Of a DNA stretch of 64,000 nucleotides, positions 34,848-46,962 are shown one piece after another. The position numbers and the translations under genes are program-made. The DNA is taken from the NCBI GenBank assembly GCA_025175895.1, contig CM046000.1, positions 35,748,720 to 35,812,719 of the forward strand. The letters are read 5' to 3'. Source of the DNA: Wurfbainia villosa (lineage: Eukaryota > Streptophyta > Magnoliopsida > Zingiberales > Zingiberaceae). The notes under the pieces were generated by a model that worked only from the letters and a program-made list of their open reading frames with translations, ran no database searches and had not been told where the DNA came from. Within the stretch, counting starts at the first letter, position 1; each line of letters opens with the position of its first letter.

Positions 34848-35671
34848 TCACATCTTTCTTGGTGAGCCTCCTTGACTTCCACCAAATTTCTTGGCGTAGT
34901 GTGCTACCTCACTTGCCGACAACTCATCCTCACTACTTGATGAGTCCTCCTCGGATTCGGATGAGGAAGACCCCTCCTTCTTTTCCTTTTTCTTCTTCTC
35001 CTTCTTTCCTACAACAAGAGTTATACCCTTCTCTTTGGATGAAGTGTTAGCTTGTTCATGCAATTGAAATTCACAAAATAACTCATCTAATTTAACTAAT
35101 GAAAGATCCTGGAACATATAGGCATCTCTACCATTGAGGCCCATAAGGTGGTCCTAGGGAAGGCTTGTAGTACATACCTCACAAGGTCTCGGTTGTCGAC
35201 CTTTTCACCTATAACGTGTAGTCCGTTGACTACCTCCTTGAAGCGCCCGTGCATTTGGCTCACCATTTCATTTGTCTTCATAGTGAAGCTTTGGAGTTGG
35301 CCAATCAAAAGATCCCTCTTGGACCTTCTTGTCTCTTTGGATCCTTCGTTGAGTTCGATGAGCTTCTCCCAAAGCTCTTTTGCGGAGTTGAATGGCCCGA
35401 CCTTAGATAGTTGCTCCTTGGATAGACCACATTGAAGTGTGGTCATTGCTTTTGCATTCACTTGTGCTTTCTTGGCCATCTCTCTTGTCCAATCCTTTGT
35501 CGGTAGTGGTGCTCCGAATTCGTCGACCGGCTTCTCAAAACCATCTACAATACTAAACCAATTTTCAATATCGTTCATTAAATAATACTCCATCCTACCT
35601 TTCCAATATCCAAAATCATTGCCGTCGAAGAACGGAGGCCTCGCCGTGCTATACCCCTCTTGAAATGTCAT
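34848..35671 (-). pseudogene. SireE Gag N-terminal half
   Basis: ATG at 35671. 35671-35096: PPFFDGNDFGYWKGRMEYYL, LQCGLSKEQLSKVGPF, KELWEKLIELNEG, MHGRFKEVVNGLHVIGEKV and FPRTTLWASMVE. A one-base indel near 35120 moves the frame to 35144-34848: LSLVKLDELFCEFQLHEQ, then a Lys-rich and Ser/Glu-rich linker. It has the ~100-residue segment that SireC and SireF lack. The typical length of this domain is retained. Confidence 0.87.
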
Positions 35672-35711
35672 CTTTGCTCCGGTTGATTGCTAGATCTTCC
35701 GATGCGATCCG

Positions 35712-35724
35712 GGCTCTGATACCA
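35712..35724 (-). other. SireE primer-binding site
   Basis: The minus strand reads TGGTATCAGAGCC, an exact initiator-Met complement, two bases from the LTR end at 35727. Confidence 0.92.
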
Positions 35725-35726
35725 CT

Positions 35727-36958
35727 TGTTAGGGATCGTTTGAAAGCTAGAGGGGGGGTGAATAGCGCTTTTCGTTTCTACAAGAGTAATTAGCGGAAGC
35801 AAACACAAATAATATATGTAAAAACAAAAAGACAATGCTAACAAAGCCTTTACGTGGTTCGGAGATAATGCTCCTACTCCACGGCGATCCTTAAGGTGGA
35901 TCAACCCAAGCAATTTCACTAAGAAGCTTTCTCTTTACAAAGACCTCCTCTTCTTACAAAAGATGACAATTAAGATTTGAGAGGAGAAAGGAGATTAATA
36001 CACTTAGAAAGCTTGGAAAACTTGTAGGAGCTTAGAAGAAAGATCAGAATGTAAGCATTAGCCCCTTCTTGCTCCCCTTGGGCTCTTTTTATAGGAAAGA
36101 GCCTCTTTTTCCCGTTGGAGGTCTATCAGTCGATTGATGACTTACATCAGTCGACTGTCGCCGATTCTAACAGCTTCTGAACAGCCGGATTTGCAGGATT
36201 TGCCATCGTCATCGCCAACGGGAAGACTATCGATTGGCGCCAGCGATGGCGATTCGATCGTATCTTGCTCAGCCGTAGCGGTCGGCTACGGACTATTTTG
36301 TGCGATCGCAATAATGGCGATCATTGCGCCGGCATATCTTTATAGTCGAGTCGAGTCGATCGTCATCACCGATTCGATCGATAACCCCGATCCAATCGAT
36401 AACACCTTCCAACCTCTAATGTTGTATTTTAAGGGCCGCGGCCGAGACACCATGTTCGATCGGCACACTCCAAGTATGACTAATTCATACTTGAAAACAT
36501 AACCTAAGCCTAGACTAAACCTTCTAGCTTCTCCATCAGCCTTGCGCCTCTAGGATTTCTCTGAGTCCACGACTCCATCCATGCGCTTGCCTTCAAAAGC
36601 TTCCTTCGGTTTCATCATGCTTTGGGTTTCTTCTTTGCCAAAGTACGCTTGGACTTTATGCCGCCAAGACTACATGCTTGGACTTATGCCGCCAAGACTT
36701 TCCTTTGGTCTTCCTTTTCCAAGGACTGCTTGGACTTTACGCCGCCAAGACTACATGCTTGGACTTATGCTGCCAAGACCTTTCCTTGACTTCTCTTTGC
36801 CAAGATCACACTTGGACTTGTCTTTTACCAAGTCTTCATACTTGGATTTTCCTGTCACTTAAACATGTATACAATTAGATCACAAAACATTGCCTAACTT
36901 AGATGATTATCAAAACATCAAAATATATATAAATGCTTGGGGCATTGTTGCACCAACA
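35727..36958 (-). repeat. SireE 5' LTR
   Basis: 1,232 bp, TGTTAGGGATCG to GCACCAACA on the plus strand. GCTTGGACTTTACGCCGCCAAG repeats at 36640-36860. The block 36205-36410 is rich in GATCG and diverges sharply from the matching part of the 3' LTR, whereas both flanks are nearly identical. Confidence 0.92.
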
Positions 36959-36963
36959 AAAAG

Positions 36964-38604
36964 CTTCGCCGAAACTCAAGAGTGTCAAGTGCACACTCCT
37001 CTATTGGTATCCACACAAGCAATAGGCGGAGAAAAGACAATCTTGAGTGTGCTAGCACTCCTTGAAGGTCTCAGAAAAATGGAGGATTGGGAGAGATTGC
37101 TTGAGAGGAAGATGATCCAAGGAAGAAGATGAAGTTGGAGTAACTCACCAAAATCAATTACACCAATCAAATGGAGTGGCCGACAACTTCATGACTTGGG
37201 GGGTTACATGCATGCATGTAACTCCAAGAGCCAATGGTTCTTGGTCTCCCTCATGAGGTGGCACCACATGATAAGTCAATGATGATGTGGAACATCATCA
37301 TTGGCCGGCCCCCATGCCATGTCACCATGACATGGCAATTGGTCAAGTCAAAATTGATCATTCATCTTCCCTCTCAAGTCAAGTTAAACTTGACCTCTTA
37401 TCTCTCATTGTTGATCAAATCTAACCACTTGACTCAAGTCAATTTAATTTAATGAATCTCTATTCATTAATTTAAATTGACTAAATGAATCAAATCTAAA
37501 TTAGACTTATTCAACACTTGAATCAACTTGAGTCTAACTCAATTAGTCTAATTTGGATTACTCTTAATCTAATTTGGTTCATCCCATGAACCTAATCCTC
37601 ATGGTTCATCATATGAACCTAATCTCCATCTAATTGCCCTTTGTGTGTGACCCTATAGGTTCTTGTAACGTTGGCAATTTCCCTAAACCGATTTAAGAAC
37701 ATAAGCAATGAGCGGTATCTAGCAACACATCATTGCTACCCAAGTTACAAGAATGTTGAGCTCCAACATCACCTTTGTGACTACTAATTGTGACTCTCAC
37801 AATATGTGACAATGTCCCTCTATCCTTGACATCTAGATTGACCAATCGAGGCATAGACCATGTCATCCTTGGTACAATCTATATCTTGAACTCCAAGTAG
37901 ACTCACTCTACTCAAATGAGCTCAATATATCATATTGACTCATTTGGGCATGGCCATGCACTTCGTGGTCTCACTCTATCAAGAATAACGATGTCACTCC
38001 CATCATATAAGAGAGATAGATCTCATCTACATCACTCACATCCCTCCGCATAATTTGTTACATACCCAGTAATCACCTTTATTGTCCACCCATTTACGGG
38101 TGACGTCTGACGAAGCCAAAGTATGCAACTCCTTATGTAGGGAACCATGGTGACTTCAGGTCTAAGGACTAATAGTCATACTAATAGCCACACGAGAAAG
38201 TATATGACACTGATATAACGATCCATGATACTTTCTCATGGCGGGTCTTTCCGTATTCATTCTCCAATGCATACCCATGTGTCAACTTGATATCTCATAT
38301 CCATGACTTGTGAGATTAAGTCATCGTGTTGACCTACATGCTAGTCTCTACGCATTAACATTGTCCCTGAATGTTAATACTTGACTAGGAATGATTAAGA
38401 GTAGTGTTCTCTATATCATCTCATTATCGATTCAACCAATCGATTGATATAGATAAGAACCTACTACTCAAGGACGTTATTATACTTAGTTATTTGGCAC
38501 CTATACAAGTAAATATAATAACCATGCCTTTATAAATAGGAATATGATACAATAAAGTCCATATAACAATCATCACATGATTGACTCTAGGGCTTTCACT
38601 AACA
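36964..38604 (-). repeat. CopB solo LTR, 5' piece
   Basis: Continuation of 19103-19295. Ends CACTAACA, i.e. TGTTAGTGAAAGCCC on the element strand. Contains the 20-bp palindrome GTTACATGCATGCATGTAAC at 37203-37222 next to a run of six G. Confidence 0.82.
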
Positions 38605-38834
38605 AGACTTTCCAAATGCCAAGACCTATGCTTGAACTTTCCAGTTGTCAAGACTCATGCTTGGACTTTCCATTTCCAAGACCCACTTGGACTTCTCCAT
38701 GATATGGTCAATCCCATGTCAACCATATAGTCAACCCATTGTCAAACAATAGTCAACTCATTGTCAAACATCAAAATACTACTCGAGTGGAACTCGAGTC
38801 TGATCAATCGTGACCTTGGTCAATTGCACCAACA
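38605..38834 (-). repeat. SireF 5' LTR, upstream (U3) piece
   Basis: Begins on the element strand TGTTGGTGCAATTGACC (38834) and carries CCAAG...CTTGG tandem repeats (38610-38700), matching the SireC LTR start. The neighbouring TTTTA (38835-38839) would be one half of the SireF target duplication. Confidence 0.82.
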
Positions 38835-38894
38835 TTTTAGAACCCATGACAAATGGTTTACCAATTCTTGCTCATGTGAGCTTGATTATGATAA
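38835..38894. other. 60 bp between nested elements, origin unknown
   Basis: The only short stretch in the window I cannot assign to an element: it lies between the SireF LTR start and the CopB-2 LTR end. It may be old host DNA or part of an older repeat. No gene. Confidence 0.4.
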
Positions 38895-40305
38895 TGTTGG
38901 ACTATCCGAGCCACAAAAACCGCTTTTTGCGTTGCGGAAACCCCAAAAGTCGGCCATGGATCCGTGTGAAAGTAAATAAAAATACATGTATGTGTTTAAT
39001 ACCTTTATATCTACTCTAGATCTACATGATAAGAGTTTACCCTTGAAACGATGCCCTTCGCTTATCCCGCTCATCCAAACGGATTGTCGGAACTCGAGAG
39101 TGTCAAGTGTACACCCTTCTATTGGTATCCACACAAGCAATAGGTGAAGAAAAGACAATCTTGAGTGTGCTAGCACTCCTTGAAGTCCACGACAAGATGA
39201 GGAAGAGAAAGAGGAGATCTTGAGGGAAGAACAACGGAAGAAGATGATGAAGTTACACACTTAACTTCCCACTTTGATAACACCCATCAAAGTGGTCGGC
39301 CACTTCATGGGGGTGGGGGGGGGGGGGGGGGGGGGGTTAGGGTTACATGCATACATGTAACTCCAAGAGCCAATGGCTCATGGTCTCCCTCATGAGGTGG
39401 CACCCCATGATAAGTCCATGATAATGTGGAACATTATCATTGGCCAGCCCCCATGCCAAGTCACCATGACATGGCAATTGGTCAAGTCAAAATTGACCAT
39501 TCATCTTCCCTCTCAAGTCAAGTCAAACTTGACCTCTTATCTCCCATGGTTGATCAAATCTAACCACTTGATTCAAATCAATTTGATTTAATGAATCTCT
39601 ATTTATTAATTTAAATTGACTCAATGAATTAAATCTAAATTAGACTCATTCAACACTTGAATCAAATTGAGTCTAACTCAATTAGTCTAATTTGGATTAC
39701 TCTTAATCCAATTTGGTTCATCCCATGAACCTAATCCTCAAGGTTCAACATATGAACCTAATCTCCATCTAATTGCCCTTTGTGTGTGACCTTATAGGTT
39801 CTTGTAACGTTGGCAATGCTCCTAAACCAATTTAGGAACATAAGCAATGAGCATTATCTAGCAACACATCATTGCTACCCAAGTTACAAGAATGTTGAGA
39901 TCCAACATCATCTTTGTGACTACTAATTGTGACTCTCACAATATATGACAATGTCCCTCTATCCTTGACATCTAGATTGACCAATTGAGGCATAGACCGT
40001 GTCATCCTCGGTACAATCTATATCTTGAACTCCAAGTAGACTCACTCTAATTAAATGAGCTCAATATCTCATATTGACTCATTTGGGCATGACGATGCAC
40101 TTAGTGATCTCACTCTATCAAGAATAACGATATCACTCTCGTCATATAAGAGGGATAGATCCCATCTACATCACTCACATCCCTCTGCATAATTTGTTAC
40201 ATACCCAGTAATCGCCTTTATAGTCCACCCATTTACGAGTGATGTTTGACGAAGTCAAAGTATGGAACTCCTTATGTAGGGAACCATGGTGACTTCAGGT
40301 CCAAG
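38895..40305 (-). repeat. CopB-2 3' LTR, downstream piece
   Basis: Starts TGTTGGACTATCCGAGCC (plus). Includes a long poly-G run (39309-39336, one T) beside an imperfect palindrome at 39342-39361. Split from 49606-50048 by CopB-1. Confidence 0.87.
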
Positions 40306-42095
40306 TGTTAGTGAAATCCCTAGAGCCAATGATGTGATGATTGTTGTATGGACTTTATTGTATCATATTCCTATTTATAAAGGCATGGTTATTATATTTA
40401 CTTGTATTGGTGCCAAATAACTAAATATAATAATGTCCTTGAGTAGTAGGTTCTTATCTATATCAATCGATTGGTTGAATCGATAATGAGATGATATAGA
40501 GAACACTACTCTTAATCATTCCTAGTCAAGTATTAACATTCAGGGACAATGTTAATGCGTAGAGACTAGCATGTAGGTCAACTCAATGACTTGATCTCAC
40601 AAGTCATGGATATGAGATATCAAGTTGACACATGGGTATACATTAGAGAATGTATACTGAATGACCCGCCATGAGAAAGTATCATGGATCGTTATATGAG
40701 TGTCATATACTTTCTCTTGTGGCTATTAGTATGACTATTAGTCCTTAGACCTGAAGTCACCATGGTTCCTTACATAAGGAGTTGCATACTTTGGCTTCGT
40801 CAAACATCACCCGTAAATGGGTGGACAATAAAGACGATTACTGGGTATGTAATAAATTATATGGAGGGATGAGTGATGTAGATGGGATCTATCCCTCCCA
40901 TATAACGGGGGTGACATCGATATTCTTGATAGAGTGAGACCACGAAGTGCATGGCCTTGCCCAAATGAGTTAATTTGAGATATTGAGCTCATTTGATTAG
41001 AGTGAGTCTACTTGGAGTTCAAGATATAGATTGTACCGAGGATGACACAGTCTATGCCTCAATTGGTCAATCTAGATGTCAAGGATAGAGGGACATTGTC
41101 ACATATTGTGAGAGTCACAATTAGTAGTCACAAAGGTGATGTTGGAGCTCAATATTCTTATAACTTGGGTAGCAATGATGTGTTGCTAGATACCGCTCAT
41201 TGCTTATGTTCCTAAATCGGTTTAGGGACATTGCCAACGTTACAAGAACCTATAGGGTCACACACAAAGGGCAATTAGATGGAGATTAGGTTCATATGAT
41301 GGACCATAAGGATTAGGTTCATGTGATGAACCAAATTGGATTAAGAGTAATCCAAATTAGACTAATTGAGTTAGACTCAAGTTGATTCAAGTGTTGAATG
41401 AGTCTAATTTAGATTTGATTCATTTAGTCAATTTAAATTAATGAATAGAAATTCATCTGAAGTATTGACAAGAGCTTAAAGTGGTATTTAATGCTGGGAA
41501 CTTAGCTTGAGATAGGACTGTAGGAATCCAACTAGGTTAGGGTCAACCAAGATTTAAACCTTCGAGTAAGCAATACGTATCCACATCATCATTGACTTAT
41601 CAAGTGGTGCCACCTCATAAGGGAGACCAAGAGATATTGGCACTTGGAGTTACATGCATGCATGTAACCCCCCCCCCCCTCCATGTAGTGGTCGGCCACT
41701 TGATTTGCATTAGATGTGAATTCATTTTTGGTGTAACTCCATATTCTTCCTCCTTGGATCTTCTTCCTCTCTTGCTCTCCCAATCCTTATTGGCCAAAAT
41801 TTCCATGAGTGCTAGCACACTCTAGGTTGAGTTTCTCCACCATTTGTCCGTGTGGATACCAATAGAGAAGTGTTCACTTGACACTCTTGAGTTCCGGCGA
41901 AGCATTTGGACGAGCGGGATTTGCGAAGGGCGTCGCATCGAGGGTAACTTCTTATCATGTAGATCTAGAGTAAATCTAAAGGTATTAAACACATACATGT
42001 TAGTTTTATTTTTATACTTCGCACGGATCCGTGGCCGGGGCTTCCGAGGTTTCCGCAACGCAAAAAGCGGTTTTTGCGGCTCGGAAAACCCAACA
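40306..42095 (+). repeat. CopB-1 5' LTR
   Basis: TGTTAGTGAAATCCC to AAAACCCAACA. Segment 41457-41580 has no counterpart in the other CopB LTRs, replacing 161 bp found at 48929-49089. Palindrome GTTACATGCATGCATGTAAC at 41649-41668 overlaps a poly-C run (41668-41679). Confidence 0.92.
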
Positions 42096-42096
42096 G

Positions 42097-42109
42097 GGGT
42101 ATCAGAGCC
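42097..42109 (+). other. CopB-1 primer-binding site
   Basis: GGGTATCAGAGCC, one mismatch from the initiator-Met complement, directly after the LTR. Confidence 0.88.
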
Positions 42110-42901
42110 ACGTGCGAAGCATGTATGTGTTTTATTTTTGTAGTTTTTATATTAGATATAAAAATTACATATTTTTATGTTTCTATAAATTTCCTATTTT
42201 TATAGAATTTTTGGGTATTTTTCTCGAAGAGTCGAAGCAACGAGTGTTGGGACACTTGTAGGCTTCAACCATCGAGAAAAACTCTCCGAAACGGCGAGCT
42301 CTCGCTTTTGGTTTTTGGGACAGCGACTTAAGTCGCTGTAAGATCGTAGTAGGGACACTCGCAAAGTTTATTTTGCGAGTAGGGGCGCTGCCCCTATCCC
42401 CGAAAGGGGCCTTGTCCCGCGATCGCGCCCGGAAATCGCTTAGCGGGACCGTTATGGAGAGGTGACTCATAAATTTGAAAAAAAAAAAATAGGAAAAATT
42501 ATAGAAATTTTCTGTAAAAATACATAATTTAGAATTATGTATACTTCTATGATTGTCATGGCCCAAGAATCCTAATTTGATTGGACGTTAATGTGTTGTA
42601 CCGCTTTTGTGGTCTGCGCTGTGGTTGTATAGTGGTGTATGCGACCTGTGTGTCGTGCCTCTTCTTTTGAAATTCTAGTTGTAAATAATTTTAGACTCAA
42701 ATGTAACTCGAGTTTCAAATTTGTAATGTACAAAATGGAGCGGTGGAAAGTCCACTTGTAGATGAAGTTACGAGAAGGGTGTCGACGACACATGGCGGTC
42801 AAAGGAAGCGCTTGGAGAAGCCGCTAGCCCTAGGTTGACCGTCCGATCTTCTCATTGGCTTGAGAAGATCGTAGTAGGGCCATGACCACATCACAGTTGA
42901 T

Positions 42902-42921
42902 TATATATATATATATATATA

Positions 42922-43011
<90 letters not shown>
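42902..43011. repeat. (TA)n microsatellite in CopB-1 leader
   Basis: About 55 TA units with one C interruption. The matching leader position in CopB-2 (63620-63731) also has a (TA)n of similar length. Confidence 0.95.
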
Positions 43012-43014
<3 letters not shown>

Positions 43015-43015
<1 letters not shown>

Positions 43016-43150
43016 GATTTTGCTTGTATGTATGTGATGCATGCTAGTAGAATAATGCTTGTATGTATATGATGCATGCTAGGATATTTTTCTTGTATGT
43101 ATATGATGCATGCTAGAATAATGCTTGTATGTATGTGATGAATGCTAATA
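43015..43150 (+). repeat. Four ~36-bp tandem units in CopB-1 leader
   Basis: Units of the form GCTTGTATGTATGTGATGCATGCTAG with variable A/T-rich ends. The same array is inverted at 63480-63620 in CopB-2. Confidence 0.85.
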
Positions 43151-43816
43151 TAGGATAATAAAGGCCTTAATACATATATGATACACATTACGATTAGATT
43201 AGATCTTAATCGAATCAACTCGTAAATGCCTACCGGGTCCTTGATACCCATCACTACCTCGATCATTTGTAGTTGTTGAATATGTCAAAGCAGAGCAACG
43301 CATATTATCTTGATAGGGTGTGGAGGGACAATCTTGGTCCCGCCTATCATGGCTTGGGTTAGAGTAAGCTCAATTAGATTGAGTAATACTAGTTAACTCA
43401 ATTGGATCGAGTAGAACTATAGGCATATTCCAACCGTTGGAAAGATAGGATAAGATGACATTTACACTAAATCTTGGGCGATTTAGCCAAAGCTAACTCA
43501 AGGTCATTTGTAAATGTGGGTCTTGATCCTATAAACAAGAGTTGCATAGAGATGTAATCGGTAATGTGTTACCCACCGATCGTACTAAGTCTTGGCCGAT
43601 TTAGCCAAAACTAACTCAAGGCTTAGTATGATGTGGATCTTGTCCCGCAAGAATTATAGCTAGTTTGTATGAATCTAGTAATATGGTTTGACCACATCCA
43701 TAACTCGATTCTATAAAATTCCTATAATTCAGTGGGAGCATCATTTAATTAAAGGACTAATTAAATGATAAAAGGAATATGATATTAATTCTCTACATTG
43801 TATGTTGTAGATTACT

Positions 43817-44770
43817 ATGTCGACAAACACGAACACTCTCTCTCTGCGTTCTGTCCTTGAGAAGGACAAGCTCAATGGAGCAAATTTCCTGGACTGGTAC
43901 AGGAACCTGAGAATCGTTCTCACCCAAGAAAGGAAACTGTACGTCCTAGAGGCACCTCCTGCCAATGCCTTGCGAGCTGACAAAGATGCTTACAAGAAGC
44001 ATCAAGATGATGCATTAGATGTGTCATGTCTAATGCTCGCGACCATGAACTCTGAGCTTCAGAAGCAACACGAGTTCATGAATGCTTATGATATGGTTGG
44101 ACATCTTCGCCAACTATATCAAGGACAAGCAAGGCATGAGAGATATGAAGTCTCTAAGGCATTGTTTGGGTCTAAAATGCAAGATGGGGCTCCCGTAGGT
44201 CCATATGTACTCAAGATGATTGGGTACGTAGAAAACCTACAAAGGCTGGGATTCCCACTTGGCCAAGAGCTGACCACTGACCTGATCTTGCAATCTTTGC
44301 CACAAGCCTACAATCAATTTGTCATGAATTACAACATGAATGAAATTGATAAGCCACTGCCTGAGATGCTCAGCATGTTGAGAACTGCTGAGCTCAACCT
44401 TAAGAAAGGAAAATCTGACTCCATTATGATGGTGCAAAAGAAGAAAGGCAAGGGCAAGCCTAAAGGTAAGGGAAAGTCTCAAGCCAAGGGCAAAGGCAAA
44501 GAACTTAAACCCAAAGGAGGGGTGGCCAAGGAAGGGGCTTGCTTCCACTGCAAGGAAGCTGGACACTGGAAGTGTAACTGCAAGGCATACCTGGAAGATC
44601 TTAAGAAGAAGAGAAGTGAGACTTCTACTTCAGGTATAAATGTTATAGAAGTCAACCTATCTATTTCTTCATCATGGGTATTAGATACCGGATGTGCATC
44701 TCACATTTGTACCAATGTGCAAGCGCTGAGAAATAGAAGGGCATTGACAAAGGGCGAGGTGGACCTATGA
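43817..44770 (+). pseudogene. CopB-1 Gag and start of protease
   Basis: ATG at 43817, open for 317 codons. Gag: LNGANFLDWYRNLRIVL (residues about 19-35), a helical capsid part with LMLATMNSELQKQHEFMNAY and QARHERYEVSKALF, NYNMNEIDKPLPEML, then a Lys/Gly-rich linker and an intact zinc knuckle CFHCKEAGHWKCNC (CX2CX4HX4C, about residue 248-261). Protease begins with active-site LDTGCASHI. TGA at 44768-44770 (a changed Arg codon; CopB-2 reads VDLRVGNG here) ends the frame, which continues in phase beyond it. Gag itself looks intact and is the best-preserved coding unit of the CopB copies. Confidence 0.9.
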
Positions 44771-45919
44771 GTAGGCAATGGAGCAAGGGTTACTGTTGTT
44801 GTTGTAGGAACTTATGATCTATCTCTGCCCTCTGGGCTTGTACTAGAATTAGATGAATGTTGTTATGTGTCTGCCTTAACTAAGAACATCATTTCGGTTT
44901 CTTGTTTGGACAAGAAAGGATTTACATTTATAATAAAGAACAAATATTGTTCAGTTTATTTAAATGATATGTTCTATTGTAGTTCACCTCTAATGAATGG
45001 AATCTACTTTCTAGACTTAGAGAGCCCTATCTATAACATAAGTACCAAAAGGTTCAAGTCAAATGAGTTGAACCAAACCTATCTCTGGCATTGTCGCCTA
45101 GGTCACATAAATGAGAGTCGCTTATCTCAGCTCCATAAGGATGGGATGCTAGGCTCATTTGATTTTGAATCATATGAGACATGCGAGTCTTGCCTTTTAG
45201 GCAAGATAACCAAGACTCCCTTTAGTGGACACATCAAAAGAACAACAGACTTGTTAGGACTTATACATAGTGATGTATGTGGCCCTTTCAATGTTGCTGC
45301 TAGAGGTGGTTATAGGTACTTCATTACATTTATTGACGACTTCAGTAGATATGGTTATGTGTATCTTATGACACATAAATAAGAATCCTTTGAAAAGTTT
45401 AAAGAATTCAAGAATGAAGTACAAAACCAGCTTGGCAAGAGTATTAAGATACTTCGATCAGATCGACGTGGTGAATACCTTAGCCATGAGTTTCGTGACT
45501 ATCTAGCTGAGTGTGGGATTCTATCCCAACTCACTCCTCCTGGAACACCACAGTGGAATGGTGTATCCGAAAGGAGGAATTATACCCTATTAGATATGGT
45601 ACGATATATGATGAGTCACACAGATCTTCCTATATCCTTTTGGGGATATGCTCTAGACACAGCAGCCTTTACCCTTAACTGTGTACCATCCAAGGTTGTG
45701 ATAAAGACAACATATACGATATGGACAGGGAGAAATCCCAAGATGTCTTTCATGAGGATTTGGGGTTGTGAGGCTTACGTTCGACGTCAAGTATCAGACA
45801 AACTGGGACCCAAATCCGATAGGTGCTATTTTTTTGGATATCCCAAGGATACAAAGGGATATTACTTCTACATTCTCAGTCAGCACAAAGTGTTTGTAGC
45901 AAAACTGGGATTTTTCTAG
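44771..45919 (+). pseudogene. CopB-1 protease end and integrase, stopped
   Basis: Same frame as gag. 44867-45382: ALTKNIISVSCLDKKGF, pre-integrase YLWHCRLGHINESRLSQL (H-x4-H) with CESCLLGKITK (C-x2-C), integrase core with LIHSDVCGPF (first Asp) and FIDDFSRYGYVYLMTHK, then TAA at 45380-45382 (CopB-2 has a sense codon). After it: ILRSDRRGEY (second Asp), TPPGTPQWNGVSERRN (catalytic Glu), and the C-terminal YFFGYPKDTKGYYFYI. A one-base loss near 45900 shifts the frame and the TAG at 45917-45919 ends it. All D,D,E residues survive. Confidence 0.88.
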
Positions 45920-46962
45920 AAAGAGATTTTGTTTCTAGAAAAACTAGTGGGAGTACGTTCGATCTTGAAGAAATTCAAGATAAGGACCATAGCACTGAGG
46001 CCTTGATGGAGGTTGAATAGGAACCACAAAGTGTTGTGGGTGATGAGATTGTTGCACAAAGAGTTGTGGAACAACCACCTGTTCATGTAGACCTACCTCT
46101 TCGCAAGTCTGATAGGGTACGTCGTCAGCCTGAGAGATATTCATTTCTCTTGTCTGACCAAGATGACGTTATGCTCATTGAGAATGAGCCTACCTCCTAT
46201 CAGGAAGCTGTGATGAGCCCAGATTCTGAGAAATGGCTAGAGGCCATGAGGTCCGAGATGGAATCCATGTACACCAACCAAGTATGGACTTTGGTTGATC
46301 CACCTGAAGGGGTCAAACCCATTGGGTGTAAGTGGGTCTTTAGGAGAAAGACTGACATGGATGGACTTATGCATACCTATAAGGGTCGATTGGTGGCTAA
46401 AGGTTTCAAGCAGATTCATGGTATTGACTATGATGAAATCTTTTCTCCAGTGGCGATGTTTAAGTCCATTTGGATCTTGCTTGCTATTGCAACATACCAC
46501 GATTATGAGATCTGGCAGATGGATGTCAAAACCGCGTTTCTGAATGGAAACTTACTTGAGGATGTGTACATAACACAACCTGAGGGTTTTGAAGATCCAC
46601 AGCATACTGGAAAAGTATACAAGCTGCAAAGGTCCATTTATGGGCTAAAGCAAGCCTCTCGGAGTTGGAATCTTCGATTCGATGATGTGATCAAACAGTT
46701 TGGTTTCATCAAGAATGAAGATGAACCCTGTGTCTACAAGAGGGTTATTGGCAACACAGTTGTCTTCCTTGTATTGTTTGTTGATGACATACTACTCATT
46801 GGGAATGACATCCCTTCGCTACAGTCTGTGAAGACTTGGCTGGGGACGTGCTTCTCAATGAAGGACTTAGGTGAAGCAACCTGTATTCTAGGCATCAAGA
46901 TCTATAGAGATAGATCTAAGAGATTACTTGGCCTAAGTCAGAGTACATACATTGACACTTAA
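45920..46962 (+). pseudogene. CopB-1 IN-RT linker and reverse transcriptase
   Basis: In the shifted frame: FLERDFVSRKTSGSTFDLEE, TAG at 46018-46020 (a Gln codon in CopB-2), then 46036-46962 with SDRVRRQPERYSFLL, MESMYTNQVWTLVDPP, GCKWVFRRKTDMDGLMHTYK, AKGFKQIHGIDYDEIFSPVA, WQMDVKTAFLNGNLLEDVY (first catalytic Asp) and LFVDDILLIG (FVDD, 46777-46788). Ends at TAA 46960-46962 where CopB-2 has a Val codon. RT palm residues are intact; the frame is not. Confidence 0.9.

Larger units (their letters stand above)
19296..36958 (-). mobile_element. SireE: near-complete Sirevirus-like Copia element with extra 3' ORF
   Basis: Minus strand. LTRs of 1,232 bp (36958-35727) and 1,227 bp (20522-19296), target duplication AAAAG at 19291-19295 and 36959-36963, tRNA-Met primer-binding site, gag, PR, IN, RT, RNase H, then a separate accessory ORF and a polypurine tract. 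Without the nested SireD it is about 10.5 kb. The Gag signature KFTNGSKYLD...YNKAGLGY, GGGGGAGATTG polypurine tract and TGTTGGTGCA terminus place it with Sireviruses. A few stops and frameshifts break pol. It interrupts the CopB solo LTR. Confidence 0.92.
17140..38834 (-). mobile_element. SireF: Sirevirus-like non-autonomous element, interrupted
   Basis: Minus strand: 5' LTR in two pieces (38834-38605 and 19102-17856), primer-binding site and the start of gag (17788-17140). The rest is lost where CopA-4 inserted. The two LTR pieces add up to 1,477 bp, matching the 1,473-bp LTR of SireC, its closest relative by sequence. Between the pieces lie the CopB solo LTR, SireE and SireD, all younger. 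Gag matches the SireC short form, so SireF probably also lacked pol, but that part is not in the window. Confidence 0.75.
42110..43816 (+). promoter_or_regulatory. CopB-1 5' leader with twin hairpins and microsatellite
   Basis: 1.7 kb without a supported gene. It holds a GC-rich stretch (42280-42450), the (TA)n at 42902-43011, four ~36-bp GCTTGTATGTATGTGATGCATG repeats (43015-43150), and two copies of a hairpin unit at 43474-43490 and 43592-43608 (TTGGG/C-CGATTTA-GCCAA), 118 bases apart, followed by the polypurine-like CAGTGGGAGCATC before gag. Confidence 0.65.

Noticed and set aside
39309..39336. Poly-G tract next to TTAGGGTT as a telomere-like sequence
   Set aside because: A single TTAGGGTT; the G run is the variable homopolymer found at the same LTR position in other CopB copies.
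42901..43266. Open frame of alternating Tyr-Ile residues
   Set aside because: Translation of the (TA)n microsatellite.
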